A stretch of 64,000 nt of DNA, taken from Monarcha castaneiventris obscurior. Taxonomy: Eukaryota; Chordata; Aves; Passeriformes; Monarchidae. Both the position numbers and the translations under genes were made by a program. Positions 26,391-36,910 of the stretch are shown piece by piece; the first letter of the stretch is position 1; the number at the start of each line of letters is the position of its first letter. The notes below the pieces were generated by a model. It was not told the DNA's origin and did no database searches. It worked only from the letters and a program-made list of their open reading frames with translations. The stretch spans positions 22,240,001-22,304,000 of the forward strand of contig JAMPIT010000886.1 in the NCBI GenBank assembly GCA_026261815.1, in the 5' to 3' direction.

Positions 26391-29300
26391 AGAAGAGTAT
26401 AGATGTCATACTTCAAACATACAAATACCATCTGGGTCATCAGTATGCTGACACTGATAATATTGTGCTCAGTCTCAGATGCTACGAGATATTTTCTCTG
26501 TGTAGTTTTTAGACTTCACTGCTTTTATCACTTCTTAAAATTCTTCTTAAATATACTGCCTAAACAAAGATTTTTTTTTTCCTAAAAACAAACAAAAAAG
26601 CTGTATTTTTCCTATTGAATTCTTCAGGATTAAAAAAAAATCAACACTTCAAGATTTTTGTTGATGATAATTTTTTTTAAAAAGTGTTTTTATAAGGTAA
26701 GCAGCTGAAGTTGAGACTCAGAATGAATTATGGTTATGGGAAGAATGCAAAGAGTTTGCTATTCCAGTCAGAGTTATGATTTCCAAATTTAATGTGTTGG
26801 GATACCCAACTCTCTTAGACTTCTTCAAAAACTGAAAAGTTCAAGTATAGTGATCTACATAAATATTATGTCACTTTCCTTGGTTACTGGTAAAGCATTG
26901 TGATTAATGACTGAAACTAATATCATAAAAAGGTGAGTTCCCCTAGTGCAATGAGTTAATGAAGACCTTTCTCTTCTTACGTTGTAATATATATTTAAAC
27001 AGTAAAGGAACAGGCATTAGAAAGCCCATTGAAATAAGGAATTCCTAAGTATATTTAAAGATTTAAACAGGGAATTGAATATCTTGACTAGTCATTTGGA
27101 ATCTATAATGTTAAAATAGTCTCCTTTTAAAGGGCATTCACAGCATTAAAAATCACCTTCCAAATACTGTAAATATATATATTTTATAATGAATAGATAT
27201 CAGTGAAATGGAATATTGTCATCGGATAATAGGTTTTGGCTGATGAATGCTGAAGCAGAGCCAAAATGCTCAGCTTTAAAGTATGAGGCATTGATTCTGT
27301 GACAATCTTTTATTACAATTTACTTTTATTTCTCTTTGCCACCTGGCCTATGTGGCTACCATCGTCTTGTCTGAATGGGACACTTAGAATTGTGGCATGT
27401 AGGAGACTGATCTACAGTCTTCATGTTATGGTGTGGTTCTACTTAAAGGATTGTGTGAAGAACAGCTGTCAGACTTGCTTCTTACTTTCCAAAATAATTT
27501 CTGCCATGCGTGATGAAGAAATACATTATCAATGTTGGGTCTGTGAAGTGACAGAGAATGATTCAGCATTCTAATAAGCAGCATTTAAAGATGTGCTCTC
27601 CAGGTTCATAATGTAACAAAGAAATAGGGCAGCATATGTCTGTATTGGTTCTTACCTGTGCTTTACTATCCTTTTGTGAATGTTACTTGATTTTTTTTTT
27701 GTTGTAGCACTTTTTATATGTCAAGTGACAGTTATTCCTTCCTCTACTCTAAGTATGGTAGGTTTTTCTTACTGTAACCTTTTGGACTCAAACTTTTTTA
27801 ATGGCCCTTATTTTGGTGTTGTAGTGGTTATACAGTTCCCAGCAGAGTGTGTTCCTGACCCTTAGTTGTACTGGTTTCTAATTTGATTTACACACAACTA
27901 ACCTGAATGCTCATTTCTGCTTGTATGGAACCAAACGATCTTTATCTAAATTCCTGCAATAAACAGACTGACTTTGTAAACAAGAAGGGTAATGTCAAAA
28001 CCTCTCACAATTCACTGTTTTTAACAGGGGAAAAAAAAAAGGCATGATGAATTAGGTAGTTCCTCCTGTTATTTTGAAGTGTTCTTTAAGGGACTACTTA
28101 GGATGTTTTACTTGATTTAACTTAGACATAAGTAATTCTCAGTTCAGAGCAATGGTTTAGAACTTGACTGAATGTCCTTTTTGTGAAGTAATTATCCTGA
28201 TTTTCTTGCTAAATGTTATTTTATGCATTACATTTAATAGCCTCTTTTTCTTTGGTATGGTAGAATAATGATGACGCCTTCTAACACTTAGGAGCAGAGA
28301 ATATCTTCTGTTTGGTTTCTTCACAGTTTAGCATTCAGGCGTTAGAGCAATACGTTTCTTTTTTTGCATATCTTCCTGACTGATATATTAGAATAAACCA
28401 TGTGTAAGCTTTTTAGCTTGGAGGTGTTTTTTGCTTCTATACACAGTGTTCTTGTGTATAAATTCTAGAAATTAACATTTTGCATTAGAAAAATCGAGAT
28501 GTATTTATCCCATAGCAAATTGGTATTACAGTAAATGTAAGGAAATTCTTATAATGATTAATACTGCTTTGAGATTTAGAGAGGTTCATTGTGCCAGGAA
28601 GTTGAAAGAAATTTCAAGCAAAATATGAAGTGGGATCCAAACAATATTTTATCTTTGCAGTGAATGTATTTTATGCATGGAAGTGTAATTATTTTTTAAT
28701 AGTGGCATAGATGGTTGCATCCGCTGCAGAGGAGACACTGGCAACAATTGTGATGACAAAGAACAGCCGTGCAATTGTGTCACTGCCCACTTCACAGGAC
28801 ATGATACCAACAGGCAGTATGTTTCAATGACTTGAATTCAGCCCTGCATGTTGGAATTCTTTTGTAATTTAAAAAATAGATATTGAGCCTTTTTTTCTCC
28901 AACCACATACTGCTGAGAAAGATTGTACTGCAGTGGACTCCAAAACTTTAATCTCTGTCCTTTGCCAGACTGCCACTTAAAGTCATGGTAGACATTTCAA
29001 ATCTAAGGGAAATAAGAGCCCCACCCTTGTATCAGGTGTTTTCAGAAAGGATTAAGGAGTACAAAGTCCTAATGGAGAATATTCCTGTTGAAACACACAG
29101 GCCTTAAATCCCACTCTAAGAAATCTGGAAAAGATTGGTTTAATGTTACCTCCAAGCAGGTGGGTGAGGTGTGGAATTTCTCTTGCCACTTTCCTTTTAT
29201 TTAAATGTTTTTGAATATAAGAGTATTTTAGTAATTTTCATTAGTTTAATCTTGGAATTTAAAACAACCAAAACATTTCTCTTTAAAAATTAAGTATTCT

Positions 29301-29560
29301 TGTATTGACTTCACTACTTTCTATTCCTACTGGATCACTTCTTGTTTAGAAGAATATTATGTATAAAATTACTTAAAAATTTTGTAAGCCCGTCTCACTT
29401 TTGAAGGCTTAATGATGAATTGATATCACAAAATTATTTTTCAAGGCTAGCTGAAAAGGTGATTTCTGACTAAAAATAAAGCCACATCATCTTGCTTCTT
29501 TTTCACCCTTTCCCTTTCTCCAAAGCATTTTAGAATTTTGAAAATTTTGACTATTTCCGG
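26391..29560. other. AT-rich noncoding stretch with one compact GC-richer segment
   Basis: No gene is supported. T- and A-rich low complexity occurs at about 26567-26600 and an A run at about 28029-28039. A segment at about 28701-28832 is clearly GC-richer than its flanks and is open in two + frames and one - frame for roughly 38-46 codons each. The remainder is ordinary AT-rich sequence. Confidence 0.6.
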
Positions 29561-29800
29561 CATTTACAGTTTTGCCAAAGGGTCTCAATGTGAATGTTTG
29601 TTTTTAAAGTCACCAGTGAACCCAACTGAAATCTTTGCAAGATGACATCGTTTGTTCCGTTGCATTTTTTAATGCAGCTGTGATGATGTAGGATTTATAT
29701 TACTAATAAAGATCCCATAAATGTCCATTCAAAACCTCTGTATTATTGTATACAGTGCCTAGCAAAGAGGGTCATTGATATGACACAGACGATGCATTAT
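29561..29800. promoter_or_regulatory. Candidate conserved noncoding element (CNE-like)
   Basis: A repeat-free block with a few retained CpGs (near 29649, 29658 and 29790), without homopolymers or open frames. The appearance is that of a vertebrate noncoding conserved block. Evidence is weak and composition-based. Confidence 0.22.
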
Positions 29801-32800
29801 ATGCAATTATTGTTGCAGGACAGTTAGTTTGCTGTATGCACACAGGACATTTTGAACCTTTACGTCTGTTTCAGGTCCTTAACCTGACCAAGTTAAATAG
29901 AAATGTCCCTCCCCCTGCCACCTTACTCACCCATTTGTCAATACAAAAATGGCTTTCAAAACCTTGTATTTATATTTCAGTCCTTTGCCTGCCATACTAA
30001 AGAGGCACGTGGCTTGCAATAACTGACCTGGACCCAACCCCACAGTGATCTGCACAGAAGCATGAGCCTTTCGAGCCTGGTTATGAGTGAAAACTGCCTA
30101 CCCTTATCATCTCACCTGCTCTGGCAGCACAGAGCAGGTACCAGACTGAGGAGCCCTCCCAGGAGGCAAGCCCTATCAGCTCAAACTTTAACACCAATGT
30201 GGCCAAATGCTGAGCGAGCAGAGGAAGTTTATGATTGTAAGAACTGTGGGCAGAGGGGAAGTTTCTATCAGTCTGTAAATCCCTGCTCGCACCAGTAGAG
30301 ACAGGAGGCGAAAAAGCTCTCCTTACTACTTTGACTGTATTTAAAGATAAGGAAAACAATGTGTAACTGAATATTGTATTATAAGTAGAACATCCTGAAC
30401 ATGTCTCTAAAGCATCTGACATAGATGGATTTAGTAGTAAACTTTTAATTTGTTTTTAAGTGAAGCAAAAGCATTAATATTTTGTTGAAAAGTCCTTATT
30501 TGTATGTATCCATTACTGAGTGTGTGGCTCCAGTTGATTTTGAGCAATCCTTAAATTAGGGCTTAATCATTTGGGGGAAGACAACATGGGTTTAACATTG
30601 TCACATCTTTCATCGTTATTGCCTCTTTCTTAAATAATATAATTTGTGACAAATGTGAACGTTAATTACAATTAACAAAGAAATATAACTTGAAGTGATC
30701 GTATTTTAAAAAACATCCAATCAGTGAGATTATATCTTACACCAAGCTTTAACTCAAAGTTCAAAAGTCAGAAATGAAATACCATCAGTTATCAAATTAT
30801 GTTAATGGTTCTAATGAAAGCTTCTGGTATTTTGCTCAACCCTGTGTTGCTATTATGGTAACTAATAGGACAAGAAAAGCTGATGGCCATGAAAGAATTA
30901 AAACTGACTGCTAGAGGTTTTTTGGTTGGGTTGTGTGTTTTTTTTTTTTTTTTTTAATATATTTGACAATCTGTTTAGTCACCCAGAGTTACCATGTGGT
31001 AGACTCAGCTTTTCCATCAGGCATAAGAAGGATATAAACTATATTTTGTAACCATTTTAGACCACTTTAATTCCCCCTCTTTAAAAAACACTTTCACATT
31101 AGAAGTTTGAGTTGCAAACCAACAAAGTGAAGAAAATCAAAGACTGACATAATGTCACAAATCTTTACAAGAAGCTCTGCAGCACTTACTACATACGTTA
31201 ACCTGAAATATCTGTATATAGTTTACAGAGTTGAAAAAGGAATAATTGATGACAATTTCTGCTATATCTGTTAGATGTAAGTGTTTGGAACTTGAAATTG
31301 TCGAGGGGCAGATATATTTTGGTGTGTATTGACTTGAAGGGCTGAATGCTGCAATTGAGAAATTCAAATAATTCTAAACCACCTCATGTATTAATATGGT
31401 TTAGTACTAGCTGAAGCTTTACAGAGTTTCCTAAGAAATCTGAGGGATTTAATTTTATTAAAATAGGGCTCTCTCTTTTTCTTTTTGATAGCTCTGGAGG
31501 ATCAATTCTTAATTTCCATGCCTAAAATAATTTCATAATGTTTTATGAAGTAAATTATAGCACTTTGTTAGAAATCCCTAAATGTCTTGAGAAACTTGCA
31601 CTTTATTTACATACTTAAATTACTGATGGGACTTGGAGCATTGGCAGTGTATGCTAGTAGTTATCAAATACTGGATTAGAGATGTACCTCTTAGTTTGGA
31701 TCCTTTACCTTTTTAAAGCCCAAAATCTGAAGCCCAAAATTTGAAGTAAGCCAAAACAATACAAGGAGAGAATATTCAAAGGCTATAAATAACAATTATT
31801 ACGATTGACAAACACCCAGTGTTGAGGGAAGCAATGATTTATCTGGGTCCAGGTTTGAAGACACTTCCACATAAACATCCTAAGAGCATTTCCATGGCTG
31901 AGATATGTATATTAAATCATGCTGTGTGGTGGGAATGCTGTGGAACTGGGGATGAGTGGGAGGAAGTACACAGATGGTAGGTAAGGTAAGTCTGCTCCTG
32001 AGGATTAAAGAACGTCCATGTAGCTCTCATATTTTCAGATTAGACATACAAAGTCTTAGTCATGCTCAGTCACCAAGTTTTGATTTTGATTTCCTTTTAT
32101 ATGTAGAACTTTCTCAGTGTGTTCTGCTGTATCTGTGGGTAACACTGATGGAATTGCAATTATTGAGTACACAGAGCAACCTTTTGCTCACTCTGTATTT
32201 AAGTATCGTGAAATAACAGTGTGCTAATTTGACACCTCTCTCCCCTAGGATTTTTTTACTTAGAAGAGATGCAACAAATATTTTTAAATATTTTTAAAGA
32301 AGAGTCCATTGGACAGAGGGAGAGAAAGCGGCAGTGGATTTATTTTCTTTTTGTAATACAGGGAATGAGTAAATCTTGGACTTCTGAGTTTTGAAGTAGA
32401 GGAATCCTCTTTTAGTAATTTTGAACCTGGAAGCTAAAGCAGGCATGATTCCTGAAAATGCAATCAGTATGGAAAATCTATGTATGGAAACTTTTGGGTA
32501 TATTCAGTGCAGAGGTTTCAGACATACATTTTGAGTTCTCTCTGATGATGATGTGACTGTAAATTTACTTGTTGTAATCCAGAGTGTAATGGTTGTATTG
32601 TATGTAGTTTGTAGTTAACCATTCTTGTAATGGTTAGCTAGTGCTTTGTAAAAGCTACAGGTAGTTTACAAGAGCCTTAAAGCTAACAAATTATGTTCAC
32701 TATATTTAAAGGGAAGGAAACAAATTTTATTTGAAGGAGAAGACAGAAGGAGCACCTTCTAATTTCAAAGTGATAGAAATTATCCTGCAGATATTAGTGT

Positions 32801-33220
32801 TAGAGCATGCTATTGTCAGTAGGCTCATGGCAACCTTAGCCTTACTTTCTGAAATGCAGTATCAAAACAAAGGTCACGCTTCTGATGTTCTTAAATTTTA
32901 ATGCCAAGTGTGCAACATACAATATTTTGCTATGGGCACAGTGCAATCGAAGCTGTATTCTTAAAGCTTTAACTAAACTAGCTTTGGGTTTTGTCTGTTA
33001 AAATCCATTGCAAAGCTGCACTCAAAAACTGTAAGAGAATCTTCAACTGCACTAAATACTTTTTGTTTCTTGTGCATTTAATAAATGTAGAGAGTTGTGT
33101 GCACATCTGGGTACAAACATATACCAAATTTATTTCATCCACTATTTACTCAAAGAGAAACTGATAAATAATACTTTCACATTTTTGTTGTGTTTTATTT
33201 CTGCCACACCAGGGGCTCAA
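29801..33220. other. AT-rich noncoding stretch
   Basis: No gene was recognised. A mildly GC-richer interval at about 30000-30310 has overlapping frames of 78 codons (+) and 113 codons (-) with no family resemblance. A run of 18 T lies at 30938-30955. A 14-base unit is directly duplicated with one mismatch at about 31719-31746. Nothing else stands out. Confidence 0.6.
30938..30955 (+). repeat. Poly-T run (18 T)
   Basis: Uninterrupted run of 18 thymines preceded by a GGGTTGTGTG-like stretch. Read on the other strand it is a poly-A run, but no retroelement body is recognisable next to it. Confidence 0.85.
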
Positions 33221-33640
33221 AAAATGAATGTGTCAGTAAAGGATTTGACAGTGTGTTACGACAGTCATCAATCCAGCAAGCCCTGTAGCCATAAATAAGC
33301 TTCATACAGTGCCACACTAAAGAGGACAGTTTTTCTTCTGCAGGACATTGAAAATGTCACGGCAAGGGAATTGTTTGTCCCTGTCTCCACGACAACGCCA
33401 CCAGCACTTATCATTAACTTTCACACCAAGATTTTAATCAGTGGTCTTTGTGGCATAAGACCGAGTCAACATCAGCCCAAATTTTCGAAGCCGTTATTCT
33501 AATTATGACGAGAAGCTATAGATTGATGAGCTTAGTTTTCTGCAAGGACTGGTGGCAGTTAATTCCTGTGACCTGTGTGCCTCCAGTAGTCTCTTTTCGA
33601 GATGGAGTCTTGAAAGTTCGATTATTAGTGACAGGTTGTA
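33221..33640. promoter_or_regulatory. CpG-retaining block, CNE or unannotated exon candidate
   Basis: This block holds about ten CpG dinucleotides (for example near 33260, 33360, 33389, 33395, 33462, 33486, 33492, 33509, 33598 and 33618), far denser than its surroundings. A good splice-acceptor-like sequence, TTTTTCTTCTGCAG, ends at 33343. It is followed by an open + frame to a stop at 33500-33502. The translated frame matches no family I know. A conserved regulatory element is the likelier reading; a noncoding or short coding exon is the alternative. Confidence 0.35.
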
Positions 33641-34107
33641 AGTGAGAAGAAGCTTATCTCTCCAGAGAGTGTTGATAACTTGAGACAAGGTTTAACTAGG
33701 AAGTAGTGCGACAGTAGATGGCAAAAAAAAAAGAAAAAAAAGGGAAAAAAACCCCCACCTTCTCTATCTCTGGCAAGCACACTGTAATGAGAAAATACAG
33801 ACAGCCACAATTTCACAAGTTGTAAATTCTGGTTGTCTTCAACTGTAAATTCTGGTGGAGCCAGTTTTACTCAGCTATCTGAAAATGTGTGAAAATATTT
33901 GTCCTGCTACTTCTCCTGCATGAACACAGCGCTTTTCAGCAAAAGCATTAAACATTCAGAGCCTTGGTACGTGCAGTTCCATTAGGTTTGTAAGTCCCTG
34001 AAAAATGAGAAGAAATATGACATTTCCTTATGTGAAAAAGAAAAATAGAAGCACTTGCTGCCTCATTTTCATGCGTATTGAGACTGGCCAAACCAGTATT
34101 ATCATTG
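33641..34107. other. Noncoding spacer with A-rich tract and short duplication
   Basis: An A-rich low-complexity tract lies at about 33723-33757. A unit of about 23 bases beginning TTGTAAATTCTGGTTG is partly duplicated in tandem at about 33819-33857. No gene was seen. Confidence 0.65.
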
Positions 34108-34213
34108 GTGTTAATATTATTTATGTGCAAACAGTGTGCTCAGAGCTGTACAAGTCAAACAAGACAATGTGTCCTTGCTCTGAGGGGCTTGTAATCTAAG
34201 TAGACAGACAATG
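34108..34213 (-). mobile_element. Old MIR/L2-type amniote repeat, first half
   Basis: The + strand shows a degenerate TTATTATT-like lead, then CAGTGTGCTCAGAGCTGTACAA, then a CTTGCTCTGAGGGGCTTGTAATCTAA block followed by TAGACAGACAA. I recognise this as the widespread amniote interspersed repeat whose copies read GTGCTGGGCACTGTACAA then GAGCTTACAATCTAA. The usual MIR/L2 sense would be the minus strand. The exact subfamily cannot be named by eye. Divergence is high, which implies an ancient copy. Confidence 0.55.
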
Positions 34214-34477
34214 CAAAATGCACTAGGAAAACCTAGAGGAGAATTATGTCTGAGTTAATTCATTTATTTGTTCTCAGTGATGGGTAGGCAATGTTATTTT
34301 TGCTGACTAGAATGTGTGTTTGCAGAAGGAGTGGTGTCAGAAAGGTGAGGGCTCTGCATGTGGATTGAACAGGAAATATGGGAGCAAAAATGTGCAAATA
34401 TTCGGTAGGAGGATTTATTAGTGGAGGAAAAGAAAGATTGTTGGATGAGTTAAGCATCAATATACTTCTTTCCGAGA
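34214..34477. other. Segment between two halves of an old repeat
   Basis: About 265 bases with no recognisable repeat similarity separate two stretches that lie next to each other in typical copies of this MIR/L2-type element. It may be a later insertion, a diverged part of a longer subfamily, or unrelated sequence between two independent copies. Confidence 0.4.
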
Positions 34478-34600
34478 GAATAAATGGGGAGACAGAGAGG
34501 CAGAGTAGTTATTGAAGATCATATAGTTAGGCAGTGGCAGAATCACAACAATATCTCAGTAGTTAGGAAGCTCTAACCAGAGATGAATACTGCTCTGCTG
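34478..34600 (-). mobile_element. Old MIR/L2-type amniote repeat, second half
   Basis: The + strand has AATGGGGAGACAGAGAGGCAGAG, then GATCATATAGTTAGGCAGTGGCAGAATC, and ends near AAGCTCTAACCA. Typical copies read ATGGGGAAACTGAGGCACAGAG, then CAAGGTCACACAG, GGCAGTGGCAGAG and GTGCTCTAACCAC. The order and spacing agree with a reverse-oriented MIR/L2-type element. The match is diverged but extended. Confidence 0.55.
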
Positions 34601-36619
34601 ATTAATTGCCTTTTGTCTCTGATTTCTGTTAGGGATTAAGTAACTTGTGGAACTGTACCAACAAGGTGGAGAAATAATTCTGGAAATCACGCACTGAATC
34701 CCTCCTGTTTCTTGTGGGGTTTTTGCTTTGCATTTCAAAAAGCATTTTGGGGAAATGGATGTATAGGAATGAAGTCCTGCTGAGCTGCATGACAGAGACT
34801 TTCCTTCAAGTGGTCTGAAAACATTTGAGCTTCTTCTAGGATATACAGATCTCAGTTAGTGAGCATGGGCAGATAAGTTCATTCATAAGCATGTTCAACA
34901 AATTACAAGCATAGCCAGGTAGTAAATACCTTGGAGAGCAGGCAGAACAGTGGATAAAAATAAAATAATAGAAGTATGTAGGTGGCTTGAGGAAAAGCAA
35001 GGACTGCAAGAAGCACACAAGCATGTTTACTATAATTAACAGTAGTAGCAGAAATTGCGTGTTATGTCCCTAATTCTACTGCTCATTAAATCAGAAATTT
35101 CACTCTTTAACTGCTGAGTGCTGTAAATATGAAAGCTGTTGACCTAATTTGCTGTGGAAATTAATAGAATTCCTAAAGCCGCTTCCTAGTGGGAGAAGCT
35201 TTCAGGTTCTCTTAGTTTCATCCTTTTATTTCCCCAGTTGTTTCATTGCTATGGTCAGCGAGCAATGGGACTTCACATTGTTCATCGTCTTGAAGGTTCA
35301 GCAAATTGCATGGTGAAGACTCTTCTTAGTAATAAGGATTTTGAAACATCCATCTGCTTTTGAAGGATGAATAGTGTTAGGGAACTGAATGAAAGCAAGT
35401 TTTTAAAACCTTGAGTATCTGAGAATACTTTCTTTAATCTGTTGTATGCCCTGTCTTGAGCTTTCAATGAGACTTGTGTCTGAAAGTGTTGAAGTCTCCA
35501 CTGCAGTCATATAGATGTTAGTTGCAGTTGGGCTTTGGCCACATTTTCCATGTGAGTGCTGTTTAGTTGTGCATAGCCTTTCCCAGCCAGGGGCTTGCCT
35601 GTGTTAGGGCACTGTCTTGCCAGTTGTGCCAGCATAATTCTGCTGGCAGTCTCCTAGGGGAGATCAAGGTATGCCAGAAGAAGAAGCATTTTCATCTACT
35701 GTTGCTGAAACTCCTTGAACAAATGTCATCATGTCATTCATGCCATCCTGACCATCACAGATTTTGCTGGCATGGCTGTCATGGTATTTTTTTCCTCTCA
35801 CTCTTCCATCTGAGTTAGCTGTGCTAACAGAACTTTGTGATGCTTTCAGTGATGCAGCTGCTTCTGCCTCTAAACTCCACATTCACAGCTGTAAAACCCA
35901 TTTATTTTATTTCATTTAGTCAAATTTTTCTATTTAGAAATTAATAGAAACTGCAATATTTTGATGAAACAGAAAAAATAACTGGAGCATATGAGTATTA
36001 GGTGGTGGGGAAAGGAATTCTTCTCTTCACATTCTTGGATGATACTGGAGATAAGCAAAAGGGAATGATACAAATGAGGGACTATAAATAAGATTAAACT
36101 AGGTAATGATTTCTGTATTCCTTTGTCAAGAAGCACTATTTTGTATGGTGACAGCTCTAGTCCATAGTGACAATAAGATTAAGAAATTGTATAAATGGAA
36201 CATTACAAAATTATTACTAAGAATTTTTTCCAAAACTGTTGCTTCTTTTGAAGAAACTTAACCCAGATTTTAAATTGCCCCTTAGACATTGCTGCAGCTC
36301 AGTTCTCTTCTAGCTGCATATGATGTTCAAAGGATGAGTTTGAAATTAAATATGATTTGCAGAAGCAGTGGTTTGCTGCACTGTTCTAAGTTTCTGGCCT
36401 CTGATTTTAATCTCCTGAAAGTTGATGTAACCAGTAGAGCTATTCAGTAGGTTTTGGTGTGTTTTTCTTTCTTTCTTTTTTTTTTTTAAGGCCTGTCTGT
36501 CCTTGTTAATTAGAAGTGTACATATTGGGAAATTAACTATGAAATACTAAAAATGATAAATTATTTCTTATTTGAAAGTATAAATTAAAGGTTTAGTGTA
36601 TATAAAATTTGTCATGTTT
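34601..36619. other. AT-rich noncoding stretch
   Basis: No gene was recognised. A GC-richer patch near 35560-35880 has 72- and 83-codon frames on opposite strands without a known family. A small hairpin (8-bp stem, 6-base loop) lies at 35627-35648, which is unremarkable for this length of sequence. A TTTC/T-rich tract lies at about 36461-36487. Confidence 0.6.
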
Positions 36620-36910
36620 AATTGCAAGTTCAATTAAAATTCAGGATAATGATGATTTATACAGGATTCTGTGTAATTTGATATTCATTAGCTTAGCCAG
36701 ACACATGCTGATATTAGCTCGTTAATTATGTTTCCTTTTGTTGAAAGCAGCCTTGTGAAAGCAATCTGCTCAAAGTTTTTTAAACTCATTCTGCTAAATG
36801 AATATTTGGCAGCTGTTCATGTTATTGAGATGGTCACTGTGGCTACACTTCACTCACATAGCATCAATCATACCTACTGAATGACAAACAAGGGTTTCTT
36901 GTTACAAACC
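36620..36910. promoter_or_regulatory. Candidate conserved noncoding element (CNE-like)
   Basis: A repeat-free block rich in homeodomain- and POU-like cores: TTAATTA near 36722, ATTAG and CATTAG near 36687-36692, and ATTAGC near 36713. It contains no useful open frame and no homopolymer except short T runs. This is the motif density expected of a developmental enhancer, but no conservation data are available here. Confidence 0.3.

Noticed and set aside
35627..35648. Hairpin with 8-bp perfect stem and 6-base loop
   Set aside because: Stems of this size are expected many times by chance in 64 kb.
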